Positions 45,799-54,879 of a stretch of DNA of 64,000 bases are shown in pieces. Position numbers and translations under genes: made by a program. The notes below the pieces were generated by a model. The model saw only the letters and a program-made list of their open reading frames with translations. It did no database searches and was not told the DNA's origin. Origin of the DNA: Serpens sp035497915 (lineage in GTDB: Bacteria; Pseudomonadota; Gammaproteobacteria; Pseudomonadales; Pseudomonadaceae); contig NZ_DATJCS010000015.1 in the NCBI RefSeq assembly GCF_035497915.1, positions 1 to 64,000 of the forward strand. Reading direction: 5' to 3'. Within the stretch, counting starts at the first letter, position 1, and the number at the start of each line of letters is the position of its first letter.

Positions 45799-46743
45799 AT
45801 GAAACGTACCCTGCTGATTTCCGCCGCCCTACTGCTGCTCGCCGGTGCCGGCCTGCTGATCTTTCTCGACTGGGCCAAGGAACGCCCGACCATCCATTAC
45901 CTGTCCGACCTGCGCACCCAGGTGATCAGCCCGCCACCGCCGTCCGTGCGCCACGGCAACCTGCTGACCATCCGTCCGCAGCTGTTCCCGTTCGATTACC
46001 AGAGTCCGACGCACCTGCGCCTGGTGCTGGCCGCCGCGCTCGACGCCGCCCGCGACGCCGGCCTGCTGAACGCGCAGACCCTGGTGGTGCTGCCCGACCA
46101 CATCGGCACCTGGCTGCTGGCCACCGGCGAAAAGCCGGAGTTCTACCGCGCCCGCGACCGCCTGGAAGTGCGCAACTGGCTGCTGCTGGGCAACCCGCTG
46201 CTGGCCATGAACGTGCTGTTGCGCAACCTGGACGCCAACCGCCTCGACGAAGCCCTGCTGCGCATGAAGGCCGAGCAGATGGCCGCCGATTACCAGAGCC
46301 TGTTCGGCGGCCTGGCCAGGGAGTACGGCGTGACCCTGCAGGCCGGCTCCATCCTGCTGCCCGAACCGCGCGTCGACGACGACGGCCAGCTGCACAGCGG
46401 CAGCGGGCCGCTGTGGAACCTCAGCCTGGTGTTCGGACCGGATGGCCGGATCACCGGCGAGCCGTTCCTGCAGGACTGGCCCTGGACCTCGGTACGCATC
46501 CCCACGCAACGGGTGACGGTTGCCGACCAGCAGTACCTGATCGAGCGCGACTGGCTCCCCGGCTGGCCGCAGAGCCGTGTGCAGCTGCCCAACGGACGCA
46601 CCAGCCCGCCGCTGTTCCTGCGCGGCCGACTCAGTTGGCCGATCGGCGGCGTGCCGCGCGGCGTCGCCCTGACCCCGGCCCAGGCACCGCAGCTCAGCAG
46701 CCTGCCCGGCACGCACCTGCTCAACCAGTGGATCGAGCCGTGA
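45799..46743 (+). CDS. Membrane-anchored nitrilase-like protein lacking cysteine
   Basis: 314 residues. An N-terminal helix (TLLISAALLLLAGAGLLIFL) anchors it or acts as an uncleaved signal. The rest resembles the carbon-nitrogen hydrolase fold: TLVVLPDHIGTW in place of the usual VxPE, and REYGVTLQAGSILLPEP followed by NLSLVFGPDGRITGE. The protein has no cysteine at all, so the Glu-Lys-Cys triad cannot be complete. It overlaps the next regulator gene by four bases (GTGA), which suggests a joint function. Confidence 0.75.
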   Translation: MKRTLLISAALLLLAGAGLLIFLDWAKERPTIHYLSDLRTQVISPPPPSVRHGNLLTIRPQLFPFDYQSPTHLRLVLAAALDAARDAGLLNAQTLVVLPDHIGTWLLATGEKPEFYRARDRLEVRNWLLLGNPLLAMNVLLRNLDANRLDEALLRMKAEQMAADYQSLFGGLAREYGVTLQAGSILLPEPRVDDDGQLHSGSGPLWNLSLVFGPDGRITGEPFLQDWPWTSVRIPTQRVTVADQQYLIERDWLPGWPQSRVQLPNGRTSPPLFLRGRLSWPIGGVPRGVALTPAQAPQLSSLPGTHLLNQWIEP

Positions 46744-47774
46744 AGGCACCGCGCGTGCGCCTGGGCGACCTCTCGGTGGGCAGCGTGCTGAGCCTGGCTG
46801 CTGCCCTGCGCGAGCGTGGCCACGACCCGGATCCCCTGCTCGCCCAGTACGACCTGGACCCGGCGCGCCTGGCCGAACCCCGGGCGCGGCTGTCGATTCC
46901 CCGCTACATGCGCCTCGGCCATGCCGCCATGCAGCTGAGCGGCGACCCGGCGCTGGGCCTTGAGATGGGCCGTCTCAGCCATATCGCCCAGGTCGGCCTG
47001 ACCGGTGTCACCGCCGCCCAGGCGCCCACGGTGCGCGAGGCGGCGCGCACGCTGATCCGTTTCGAACCGCTGTACGCCGCCAACTATCGGGGGCAGTCAA
47101 GCTTCGCGGAAGACGCCGACGGCGCCTGGCTGAACTTCTATTCGATCAGCCCCTACAACGCCTACAACCGCTTCGTGGTCGACGCGCTGCTGGCCGGCTG
47201 GCTGCACCAGCTCGGCGCCCTGGCCGGCCGGCCGCTGGCGGCGCAGCGGGTGGAGATCGAGTTCCCCGCCCCGGACTATGCCGGGCGCTACGCCGAGGTG
47301 TTCGGCGGTCCGGTGGAATTCGCCACCGGCCACAATCGCCTGCGCCTGGATCGTGAAGCGCTGGCATTGCGCAATCCCGCCCATTGTCCGAGCACCTGGC
47401 ACCAGTTGCTGGAACTGTGCGAGGCCGAGCTGGCCCAGCTGACCCGCACCCGCAGCCTGCGCGAGCGCATCACCCAGTTGCTCGGCCCGCTGCTGCACGG
47501 TCGCGAGCCGGACCTGGAGGAAATCGCCCGCCGCCTGCAGCTGCCCAGCTGGACCCTGCGCCGCAAGCTGGCCGAGGAAGGCACGCGCTTTCGCGACATC
47601 CTCAACGACACCCGCCGCGACCTGGCGATGACCTATATCCGCGACACCGAGCTCTCCTTCGGCGAGATCGCCTACCTGCTCGGCTTCGCCTCGGCCGAAG
47701 CCTTCCAGCGCGCCTTCAAGCGCTGGAGCGCGCAGACCCCCGGCGAATTTCGCCGCGCGACGCGAACCGGGTAG
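46740..47774 (+). CDS. AraC-family transcriptional regulator
   Basis: 344 residues from the GTG that overlaps the upstream stop. The N-terminal domain (SVGSVLSLAAALRERGHDPDPLL ... MRLGHAAMQLSGDPALGLEMG) is the arabinose-binding-like domain of the OruR/ArgR subgroup, and residues about 240-340 contain two helix-turn-helix motifs (DLEEIARRLQLPSWTLRRKL and SFGEIAYLLGFASAEAFQRAFKRW). The target is unknown; the coupled nitrilase-like gene or divergent fadH are candidates. Confidence 0.88.
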   Translation: MKAPRVRLGDLSVGSVLSLAAALRERGHDPDPLLAQYDLDPARLAEPRARLSIPRYMRLGHAAMQLSGDPALGLEMGRLSHIAQVGLTGVTAAQAPTVREAARTLIRFEPLYAANYRGQSSFAEDADGAWLNFYSISPYNAYNRFVVDALLAGWLHQLGALAGRPLAAQRVEIEFPAPDYAGRYAEVFGGPVEFATGHNRLRLDREALALRNPAHCPSTWHQLLELCEAELAQLTRTRSLRERITQLLGPLLHGREPDLEEIARRLQLPSWTLRRKLAEEGTRFRDILNDTRRDLAMTYIRDTELSFGEIAYLLGFASAEAFQRAFKRWSAQTPGEFRRATRTG

Positions 47775-47839
47775 GTACGACGACCGCTGTGCGTTGCGCC
47801 ATGCCGCACGCGACGTCGGTCAAGCGGCACGAAGCCGAG

Positions 47840-49147
47840 CTACGCCATTCCCCGCGTTTCCGGCTCATCGTCGGAGCGCCCAATGCTCGCCGGCGTCTCG
47901 ACCAGCAGCTCTTCCGGCACTTCCTCGATACGCGGGTCGAGCGCCGCCGCCATCGGGCTCAATGTATCCGGCATCGGCACGTGACTGAGCGGCGCCTCGT
48001 CGACACGATGGCGCCCGGTAACACGCTTGGGCTGCACCCAGAAGATCAGCGCCAGGGCGTAGATCGACACCAGCATGTAGAACATCCCCGGCCCGAAGCG
48101 ATGCATCATCAGGCCGGCCAGCAGCGGCCCGAGGCAGGCGCCCACACCATAGGTGGTCAGCAGCATGGCCGATAGCGCCACCCGCCGCGACTGCTCGACA
48201 TGGTCATTGCCCAGCGCCACCGCCAGCGGATACAGGGTGAACAGCAGCATGCCCGTCACGAAGCCATTGGCCAGCAACAACCAGTACGGCAGGCTGAACA
48301 GCCCCCAGAGAGGAATGGCGGTCAGGCACAGCAAAATGGAATTGCCCCGGATCAGCCAGCTGCGATCCACGCGATCGGACAGCCATCCCAGCGGCCACTG
48401 CGCACAGAAACCGGCGACGATGCACATGGCCACGAACAGACTGGCCTGCGAGGTATCCAGGCCATTGCGACTGGCATACACCGGCGCCAGGCCATAGAAG
48501 GCGCCGACCATCAGCCCGGCGACGAAGATGCTGCCCAGTGCCTGCGGCACCCGCTTGCAAAAGAAGCCGATTTCCAGCGGGGCCGCCACCAGCTTGGCCG
48601 GGTGCACACGCCGCGTGACTGCCAGCGGAATCAAGCACGAGGCGAAACAGATCGCCACCAGCACCAGCGGCTTGAAATCCAGTGACGGAATCATTGCCAA
48701 CAGCCCCTGGCCGACGACCAGCCCCAGGTCCACAGCCACCATGTAGCCTGCGAAGACCTTGCCGCGCATGTGGCTTTCCGCCTGCTCGTTGAGCCAGCTC
48801 TCGATGACCATGTACTGGTTCATCATCACCGCGCCCATGACGAAACGCAGCAGCAGCCAGACCTCCAACCGCTCCACCAGCACGTGCAGCAGTACGATCA
48901 CCGTGGCCAGCCCGGCGCAGGCCACATAGGAGCGAATATGGCCGACGCTGGCGATCAGCCGGTGACCGAACTTGCCGCCACACACCAAGCCGAAATAGTA
49001 AGCCGCCATCAACCCGCCGACCCAGGCATCGCCTGCGCCCTCCTCCGTCAGGCGCAGGCCCATGTAGGTGCTGAACAGCCCTGAACCGGCGAGCATGAGC
49101 AGGGTGGCGGCATACAACGCCGGAAAGGTAACGAGCGGGCTGAACAT
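47840..49147 (-). CDS. MFS transporter (YcaD-like)
   Basis: 435 residues with about 12 membrane helices. MFS signatures include SHMRGKVFAGYMVAVDLGLVVGQGLL and GWLSDRVDRSWLIRGN; the IESWLNEQA stretch is typical of the YcaD/YfkF-like subgroup. Substrate unknown. ATG at 49147 is chosen; 32 upstream codons look like leader. The hydrophilic tail of about 65 residues is acidic. Confidence 0.85.
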   Translation of the reverse strand: MFSPLVTFPALYAATLLMLAGSGLFSTYMGLRLTEEGAGDAWVGGLMAAYYFGLVCGGKFGHRLIASVGHIRSYVACAGLATVIVLLHVLVERLEVWLLLRFVMGAVMMNQYMVIESWLNEQAESHMRGKVFAGYMVAVDLGLVVGQGLLAMIPSLDFKPLVLVAICFASCLIPLAVTRRVHPAKLVAAPLEIGFFCKRVPQALGSIFVAGLMVGAFYGLAPVYASRNGLDTSQASLFVAMCIVAGFCAQWPLGWLSDRVDRSWLIRGNSILLCLTAIPLWGLFSLPYWLLLANGFVTGMLLFTLYPLAVALGNDHVEQSRRVALSAMLLTTYGVGACLGPLLAGLMMHRFGPGMFYMLVSIYALALIFWVQPKRVTGRHRVDEAPLSHVPMPDTLSPMAAALDPRIEEVPEELLVETPASIGRSDDEPETRGMA

Positions 49148-49398
49148 GGCGACTCTCTGGCAGGACGGCGACAGGCACAGTCCAGCGAACAACGGTACAA
49201 CGGCGGCCCGGCAGCCCCATCCGGAGCCGCCGAAAGCGCGCATTATCCATCACGGTGGACTATCTCGCCATGAATGCAGGGCGCCGACCGCACCGCCGGT
49301 TCGTGCCTTGCCCCGTGCAAAGCAGGCTCCGGCACGGGCGGGATGGCCGGCTCCCGACGACGTGACGACTCCCGTCCTCCCCGGCACAATGCTGCCCC

Positions 49399-50115
49399 AT
49401 GAACGACTTCCACCCCGCCTGCTGCGCACCGCTGCGCGAGCACTGGCCGCTACCCATCCCCATGCCCGGCGCGCATCTGGTCAGCACGATGTTCCAGGCC
49501 GACCAGTTGCAACCCGGCGACTTCGTCAGTTGCGCCATCCCCGGCGTGCCCGGCGCCGCCAAGCGCCAGTGCGAATACCTGGCCGGACGCCTGTGCGCAC
49601 GCCAGGCCCTGCACGGCCTCACCGGCCAGCCGGGCGTCCCGGCCGTCGGCGAGGACCGCGCGCCGCGCTGGCCCGCCGGCGTGGTCGGTTCGATCACCCA
49701 CAGCCACGGCCAGGCCGCCGCGCTGGTCGCCAGCACCGCGCACTGGCGCGGCCTGGGCATCGATCTGGAGCGCCTGCTGAGTGCCGAACGCAGCCAGCGC
49801 CTGCGTGGGGAAATCCTCACCGCCGGCGAGCACCAGCGGCTCGAACAGCTGGAGCCGGCGCTGCACGCCTGGCTGACAACCCTGACCTTCTCGGCCAAGG
49901 AAAGCCTGTTCAAGGCGCTGTATCCCCTGGTCGGCCAGCGCTTCTATTTCCAGGACGCGGAACTGCTCGACTGGGACCCGGCCGGCCGCCTGCGCCTGGG
50001 CCTGCTGCGCGACCTGGGCGACGAATGGCGGGTAGGCGCACAGCTGGAGGGCCAGTTCGGGATGCTGGGCGAACAGCTGCTGACAGTCGTGGCCACGCCG
50101 GCCAGCCCGGGCTAG
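49399..50115 (+). CDS. pcpS: 4'-phosphopantetheinyl transferase (EntD/PcpS type)
   Basis: 238 residues. It attaches the phosphopantetheine arm to acyl or peptidyl carrier proteins. GVVGSITHSHGQAAALVAS, GLGIDLERLL and LTFSAKESLFKALYP are the three conserved P-Pant motifs (magnesium ligands Asp and Glu in place). Pseudomonas often has this single enzyme for all carrier proteins. No good ribosome binding site precedes the ATG, though it fits the family start. Ends three bases from convergent glyA. Confidence 0.88.
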   Translation: MNDFHPACCAPLREHWPLPIPMPGAHLVSTMFQADQLQPGDFVSCAIPGVPGAAKRQCEYLAGRLCARQALHGLTGQPGVPAVGEDRAPRWPAGVVGSITHSHGQAAALVASTAHWRGLGIDLERLLSAERSQRLRGEILTAGEHQRLEQLEPALHAWLTTLTFSAKESLFKALYPLVGQRFYFQDAELLDWDPAGRLRLGLLRDLGDEWRVGAQLEGQFGMLGEQLLTVVATPASPG

Positions 50116-50118
50116 AGC

Positions 50119-51384
50119 CTAGCGATACACCGGATGGCGCCGGCATAGCGCCATCACCTGTTCCCCTACCTGACGAACCACCGTCTCGCTGTCGCCGGAT
50201 TCCAGCGCATCCAGCACGTCACACAGCCAGCCCGCCAACTGCTCGCACTCCGGCACGCCGAACCCACGGGTGGTCACCGCCGGGGTGCCGATCCGCAGCC
50301 CCGAGGTCACGAACGGCGAGCGCGGGTCGTTGGGCACCGAATTCTTGTTGGCGGTGATGCAGGCATGGCTCAGGGCGGCATCGGCGTCCTTGCCGGTGTA
50401 AGGCCGGTCGGACAGGTCGATCAGCATCATGTGGTTGTCCGTCCCGCCGGAGACGATCCGGAAACCCCGCCGCTGCAGCACCGCGGCCATGGCCCGGGCG
50501 TTGTTCACCACCTGCCGCTGATAGGTCTTGAACCCCGGCGACAGCGCTTCCTTGAAGGCCACGGCCTTGGCGGCGATCAGGTGCATCAACGGGCCGCCCT
50601 GAACACCCGGAAAGACCGCCGAATCGAGCTTCTTGTAGAACGTATCGTCCTGCCCCTTGGACAGGATCAGGCCACCCCGTGGGCCGCGCAGCGTCTTGTG
50701 GGTGGTGCTGGTCACCACATGGGCGTGCGACAGCGGGTTCGGGTACTCGCCGGCCGCCACCAGGCCGGCGACATGGGCCATGTCGACCCAGAACAGCGCG
50801 CCCACCCGGTTGGCGATGTCGCGCATGCGCGCCCAGTCCATGTGCCGGGAATAGGCGGAAAATCCGCCGATCAGCAGCTTCGGACGGGTTTGCAGGGCGA
50901 TGCGCTCCATCTCGTCGTAGTCGATCAAACCCGTGTGTGGGTCGAGTCCGTAGGGAACGATCCGGTAATGGCGCCCGGAGAAGTTCACCGGGTTGCCGTG
51001 GGTCAGGTGCCCACCCTGGGCCAGGTTCATGCCCATCACCGTGTCGCCGGGACTGAGCAAGGCCAGGAACACGGCGGCGTTGGCCTGGGAACCGGCATGC
51101 GGCTGGACGTTGGCGTAGTCGCAGTCGAACAGGGCCTTGGCCCGCGCGATGGCCAGGCGCTCGGCCACGTCGACATGCTCGCAGCCGCTGTAGTAGCGCC
51201 GGCCCGGATAGCCTTCGGCGTACTTGTTGGTGAGCACCGAACTCTGGATCGCCATCACCAGCGGACTGGCATAGTTCTCGGAGGCGATCAGTTCGGCGTG
51301 GTCTTCCTGACGGACTTCCTCGTCATGGATGGCCGCGGACAGCTCGGGATCAAAATCGGCAAGGGTCAGGGATGCGTCGTACAT
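50119..51384 (-). CDS. glyA: Serine hydroxymethyltransferase
   Basis: 421 residues, complete. It interconverts serine and glycine with tetrahydrofolate. The PLP lysine is in VTSTTHKTLRGPRGG, and ENYASPLVMAIQSSVLTNKYAEGYPG is the family start. It is the last gene of a MocR-linked operon, not beside usual glyA neighbours, so it is likely a paralogue with a special physiological role (glycine, threonine or other beta-hydroxy amino acid aldol cleavage). Confidence 0.93.
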   Translation of the reverse strand: MYDASLTLADFDPELSAAIHDEEVRQEDHAELIASENYASPLVMAIQSSVLTNKYAEGYPGRRYYSGCEHVDVAERLAIARAKALFDCDYANVQPHAGSQANAAVFLALLSPGDTVMGMNLAQGGHLTHGNPVNFSGRHYRIVPYGLDPHTGLIDYDEMERIALQTRPKLLIGGFSAYSRHMDWARMRDIANRVGALFWVDMAHVAGLVAAGEYPNPLSHAHVVTSTTHKTLRGPRGGLILSKGQDDTFYKKLDSAVFPGVQGGPLMHLIAAKAVAFKEALSPGFKTYQRQVVNNARAMAAVLQRRGFRIVSGGTDNHMMLIDLSDRPYTGKDADAALSHACITANKNSVPNDPRSPFVTSGLRIGTPAVTTRGFGVPECEQLAGWLCDVLDALESGDSETVVRQVGEQVMALCRRHPVYR

Positions 51385-51418
51385 AAGGGAACCTGTGGGT
51401 TGGAAAATCGGGGGACTG

Positions 51419-52591
51419 CTAGGCAAGAAGCCGGATGACGCGCGCGGCAATGTCGTCGATCTGCGCGGCGTCGCAGATCAAGGGCGGTAGCAGCCGCAGG
51501 GTGGTGCCGCGGGTCACGGTGATCAGCAGGCGCTGTTCCTCCAGTGCCCGGCCAACCAGCTCGGGGCACTGGCGATCCAGCTCGATCCCGACCATCAGGC
51601 CCTGGCCACGGATCGCCAGCACCTCGGGACAGGCGCTCAGCCCCTCCCGCAGGGCCGCCAGCAGCCGGCGACCGAGGGTGGCGGCTCGCTGCGGGAGCTG
51701 CTCGCGCGCCAGGATGTCGAGTACCGTGCAGGCCACCCGGCAGGCCAGCGGATTGCCACCGAAGGTGGAGGCATGCTGGCCGGGGGAAAACAGTTCCGCC
51801 GCCCGACCACGGGCCAGGCAGGCGCCGATCGGCAGGCCGTTACCCAGCGCCTTGGCCAGGGTGATGACGTCGGGCACGATGCCCGCCTGCTGGAAGCCGA
51901 ACCAGGTGCCGGTGCGGCCCAGGCCGGTCTGCACTTCGTCGACCATCATCAGCCAGTCGTGCTCGTCGCACAGTTGCCGCAGTGCCTGCAGATAGCCGGC
52001 GGACGCGGCACGCACCCCGCCTTCGCCCTGCACCGGCTCGACCAGCACCGCAACGATGCCCGGGAATTGCCGCGCCGCTTCCCGCAGCGCCTCGATGTCG
52101 TCGTAGGGCACCCGCACGAAGCCCGGCATCAGTGGCTCGAAGCCGCGCTGCGCGGCCGGGTTGCCGGTGGCCGCCAGGGTTGCCAGGCTGCGGCCATGGA
52201 AGCTGTTCTCCATGACCAGCACCTGGGGATCCGTAACCCTCCGGGCACTGGCGTGCAGGCGGGCCAGCTTGAGCGCCGCCTCATTGGCCTCGGCCCCCGA
52301 GTTGCAGAAGAACGCACGCTGCATGCCCGACAAGGCGCACAGGCGCTCAGCCAGTCGCTCCTGCCATTCGATGCGGAACAGGTTGGAGGTATGCAGCAGT
52401 TGGCCGGCCTGATCGGCGATCACGGCGGCAATTTCGGGATGGGCGTGACCGAGGCTGGTCACCGCCACGCCGGCGATCGCGTCCAGGTACTCGATGCCCT
52501 GCGTGTCCCACAGGCGCGCGCCCTGGCCGCGACTGAACGAAACGGGCTGGCGTGCGTAGGTCGGCATGAGATACGCGGATGAGGGGGTCAT
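51419..52591 (-). CDS. Class III aminotransferase (acetylornithine transaminase-like)
   Basis: 390 residues. PLP-binding lysine in VITLAKALGNGLPIGA, FCNSGAEANEAALKLAR, and MMVDEVQTGLGRTGTWFG. The length and style match ArgD/AruC (acetylornithine or succinylornithine aminotransferase), but gene context argues for another amine donor. AAGGAATGCC precedes the ATG. Third of four genes; 34 bases from glyA. Confidence 0.9.
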   Translation of the reverse strand: MTPSSAYLMPTYARQPVSFSRGQGARLWDTQGIEYLDAIAGVAVTSLGHAHPEIAAVIADQAGQLLHTSNLFRIEWQERLAERLCALSGMQRAFFCNSGAEANEAALKLARLHASARRVTDPQVLVMENSFHGRSLATLAATGNPAAQRGFEPLMPGFVRVPYDDIEALREAARQFPGIVAVLVEPVQGEGGVRAASAGYLQALRQLCDEHDWLMMVDEVQTGLGRTGTWFGFQQAGIVPDVITLAKALGNGLPIGACLARGRAAELFSPGQHASTFGGNPLACRVACTVLDILAREQLPQRAATLGRRLLAALREGLSACPEVLAIRGQGLMVGIELDRQCPELVGRALEEQRLLITVTRGTTLRLLPPLICDAAQIDDIAARVIRLLA

Positions 52592-52641
52592 GGCATTCCT
52601 TCGTGAGGTCGTGGGCAAAGGTTCAGGATGGCGTGATCGTG

Positions 52642-53421
52642 CTATTCGCTGGCCGTCGGCCAGTAGTGGCTGTCCGGCAGGGCGCGGGCACCGAAGATGG
52701 CCTGGCCGACCCGCACCACGGTCGCGCCTTCTTCGATGGCGATTTCGAAATCCCCGGACATGCCCATGGACAGCTCCTCCAGGCCGACACCGGCCGGTGC
52801 GTCCTGGCGCAGGCGCTCCCGCAGCTCGCGCAGCCGCACGAAACAGGGACGCACACGGGCCGCGTCGGCGGAGAACAGCGCCAGGGTCATCAGGCCGCGC
52901 ACCCGCAGCGCGGAGAACGCCGGCAGCGCGCGCAGGAAGTCGGCCACCGCGTCAGGCGCCAGGCCGTACTTGCTGGCCTCGCCGGAGGTATTCACCTGGA
53001 CGAACACGTCCAGCCGCCGACCCTCGATCTGCAGGCGCCGGTCCAGGGCCTCGGCCAGCCGCAGGCTGTCCAGCGCCTGGAACTCGGCGGCGAAGCGCGC
53101 GACCTGCCTGGCCTTGTTGGTTTGCAGGTGGCCGATCACCGACCATTGCAGGTCGCTCAGGTCGGCCATGGCTTCCCATTTGCGCTGCGCTTCCTGCACC
53201 TTGTTCTCGCCCAGAAAGCGGCAGCCGGCGGCGTAGGCCAGGCGCAGGTGCGCCTCATCGAAGGTCTTGCTCACCGGCAGCAGGCGCACCCCCGCCGGAT
53301 CGCGCCCGACCCGCCGGCAGGCGTCGGCGATGCGCTGGCGCACAGCGGCCAGGTTGCGCTGGAAGTCCTCGACGCTGTTGGCCTGCGGGTAACGGCCATG
53401 CTGTTCGTGCAGACGCGGCAT
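52642..53421 (-). CDS. YggS/PROSC-type PLP-binding protein
   Basis: 259 residues. Single-domain alanine-racemase fold: LLPVSKTFDEAHLRLAYAAG has the PLP lysine, then FLGENKVQEAQ.K, WSVIGHLQTNKAR, and GEASKYGL, SMGMSGDFEIAIEEGATVVRVG-type ending (read in parts). YggS proteins buffer PLP and lack racemase activity. It is about 25 residues longer at the N-terminus than typical YggS. The start overlaps the transporter stop by ATGA. A second, ordinary yggS beside proC is expected elsewhere in the genome, so this would be a specialised paralogue. Confidence 0.88.
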   Translation of the reverse strand: MPRLHEQHGRYPQANSVEDFQRNLAAVRQRIADACRRVGRDPAGVRLLPVSKTFDEAHLRLAYAAGCRFLGENKVQEAQRKWEAMADLSDLQWSVIGHLQTNKARQVARFAAEFQALDSLRLAEALDRRLQIEGRRLDVFVQVNTSGEASKYGLAPDAVADFLRALPAFSALRVRGLMTLALFSADAARVRPCFVRLRELRERLRQDAPAGVGLEELSMGMSGDFEIAIEEGATVVRVGQAIFGARALPDSHYWPTASE

Positions 53422-54656
53422 CAGTGGGTCCCTCCCGCATTGGCGACCGGTTGGCCGGCCGGCGTGCGGCGCGGCAAACGGCCATTGAGCACGGCGAATG
53501 CCGCCAGCCCGATCACCAGCCCCCAGAACGCCCCGCCGATCCCGAACAGGCTGATATCGGCGGCGGCGGCCAGGAAGGTGATCAGCGCGGCTTCGCGGGA
53601 TTTGGCGTCGGCCATGGCGCTGGCCAGGCTGCCGCCGAGGGTGCCGAGCAGGGCGAGCCCGGCCAGGGTGGTGATGAACGTCGCCGGGAAGGCCATGAAC
53701 AGTGCGGCCAGGGTGACGCCGAAGACCCCGACGAGGATGTAGCAGACCCCTGCGGCGACACCGGCGATCCAGCGCTTGGCGGGTTCTTCGTGGGCTTCCC
53801 TGCCGGTGCAGATGGCCGCGGTGATCGCGGCGAGGTTGAACGCGTGCGAGCCGAACGGCGCCATGAGCAGCGAGCCCAGCCCGGTGACGGTGACAATCGG
53901 GTTGGCGCTGGTGCGAAAGCCATCGTTGCGCAGCACCAACATGCCGGGCATGTACTGGCCGGTCAGGGTGATCAGGAACAGCGGCAGCGCCACGCTGAGC
54001 AGGGCGTTCAGCGAGAACGCGGGCGGGGTGAACACCGGTGCCGCGAGCCGCAGCTCCAGCCCGGACAGGTCCACCCGTCCCTGGACCAGCAGGAAGGCCA
54101 GGCCGAGCAGCAGAATCCCCACCACCGCGTAGCGCGCGCTCAGGCGCTTGAGCACGACGTAGGCGCCAATCAGCAGCGCGGCCAGCAGCGGGTCGACGCT
54201 CACGCCCGCGAAGGCGCCGATGCCGAACTGCAGCAGGATACCCGCCAGCAACCCCGCGGCCACGCCCGGCGGGATCAGGCGGATGACCTTCTCGAAATAG
54301 CCGGACACGCCCAGCAGCACGAAGGCGGCGGCCGAGACCAGGTAGGCGCCGACCGCCTCGGCATAGGGCGTCGTCGCCAGGGCGACGACCAGGAATGCCG
54401 CCGCCGGGGTCGACCAGGCGGTGATGATCGGCTCGCGGAACCGCCAACTGAGCAACAGCCCGCTCAGCCCCACGCCAATCGATACCGACCATACCCAGGA
54501 AGCCGTCAGCTCAGGACTCAGCCCCGCCACCCGGGCCGCCTGAAACACCAGAATGAAGGTACCGCCATAGTTGACGATCACCGAGACCAGCCCGGCGACG
54601 ATCGGATGGACGAGATCGCGGAGGCGAACCGCGGATGGGGAGGCTGTGGACGACAT
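53421..54656 (-). CDS. BenE-family membrane transporter
   Basis: 411 residues with about 11-12 membrane helices. It matches the benzoate/H+ symporter family BenE: VSVIVNYGGTFILVFQAA, SVSIGVGLSGLLLSW, SHAFNLAAITAAICTGREAH. In the present context an aromatic or B6-like substrate is more probable than benzoate, as no benzoate genes are near. AGGAG lies about 11 bases before the ATG. First gene of the operon, divergent from the MocR gene. Confidence 0.87.
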   Translation of the reverse strand: MSSTASPSAVRLRDLVHPIVAGLVSVIVNYGGTFILVFQAARVAGLSPELTASWVWSVSIGVGLSGLLLSWRFREPIITAWSTPAAAFLVVALATTPYAEAVGAYLVSAAAFVLLGVSGYFEKVIRLIPPGVAAGLLAGILLQFGIGAFAGVSVDPLLAALLIGAYVVLKRLSARYAVVGILLLGLAFLLVQGRVDLSGLELRLAAPVFTPPAFSLNALLSVALPLFLITLTGQYMPGMLVLRNDGFRTSANPIVTVTGLGSLLMAPFGSHAFNLAAITAAICTGREAHEEPAKRWIAGVAAGVCYILVGVFGVTLAALFMAFPATFITTLAGLALLGTLGGSLASAMADAKSREAALITFLAAAADISLFGIGGAFWGLVIGLAAFAVLNGRLPRRTPAGQPVANAGGTH

Positions 54657-54879
54657 GGCTTCAGGTGGCTCCTGGCAACACGAGGCTGGAATTGGCGGCT
54701 GATTTATAGCGCGGCAATGGTCCGCAGAACCCGTACACTTTCCATCAGATAACCAGACCACTTTCCCGTCTGGAGCTGCCGCCGGGGTACGTCGAGAAAT
54801 TCCTTCGGCGGTGAGCGCAACCACGGATAAACTGGCCCGCTTCCGCCGGCCGGTTTTTTTGTTCAGGGCAGACCACTTC
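54657..54879. promoter_or_regulatory. Divergent control region of the MocR gene and the transporter operon
   Basis: Two direct repeats CAGACCACTT lie at 54754-54763 and 54869-54878, 115 bases apart, the second touching the regulator start. The first is part of an inverted repeat CCAGAC-N9-GTCTGG at 54753-54773. MocR proteins often bind direct repeats, so these are operator candidates. On the minus strand TATAAA near 54706-54711 could be the -10 of the transporter operon. Confidence 0.45.

Noticed and set aside
45792..46739. N-terminal extension of the AraC regulator through the nitrilase-like gene
   Set aside because: This part of the frame is an out-of-frame shadow, Pro/Arg/Ala-rich. The regulator begins at the overlapping GTG at 46740.
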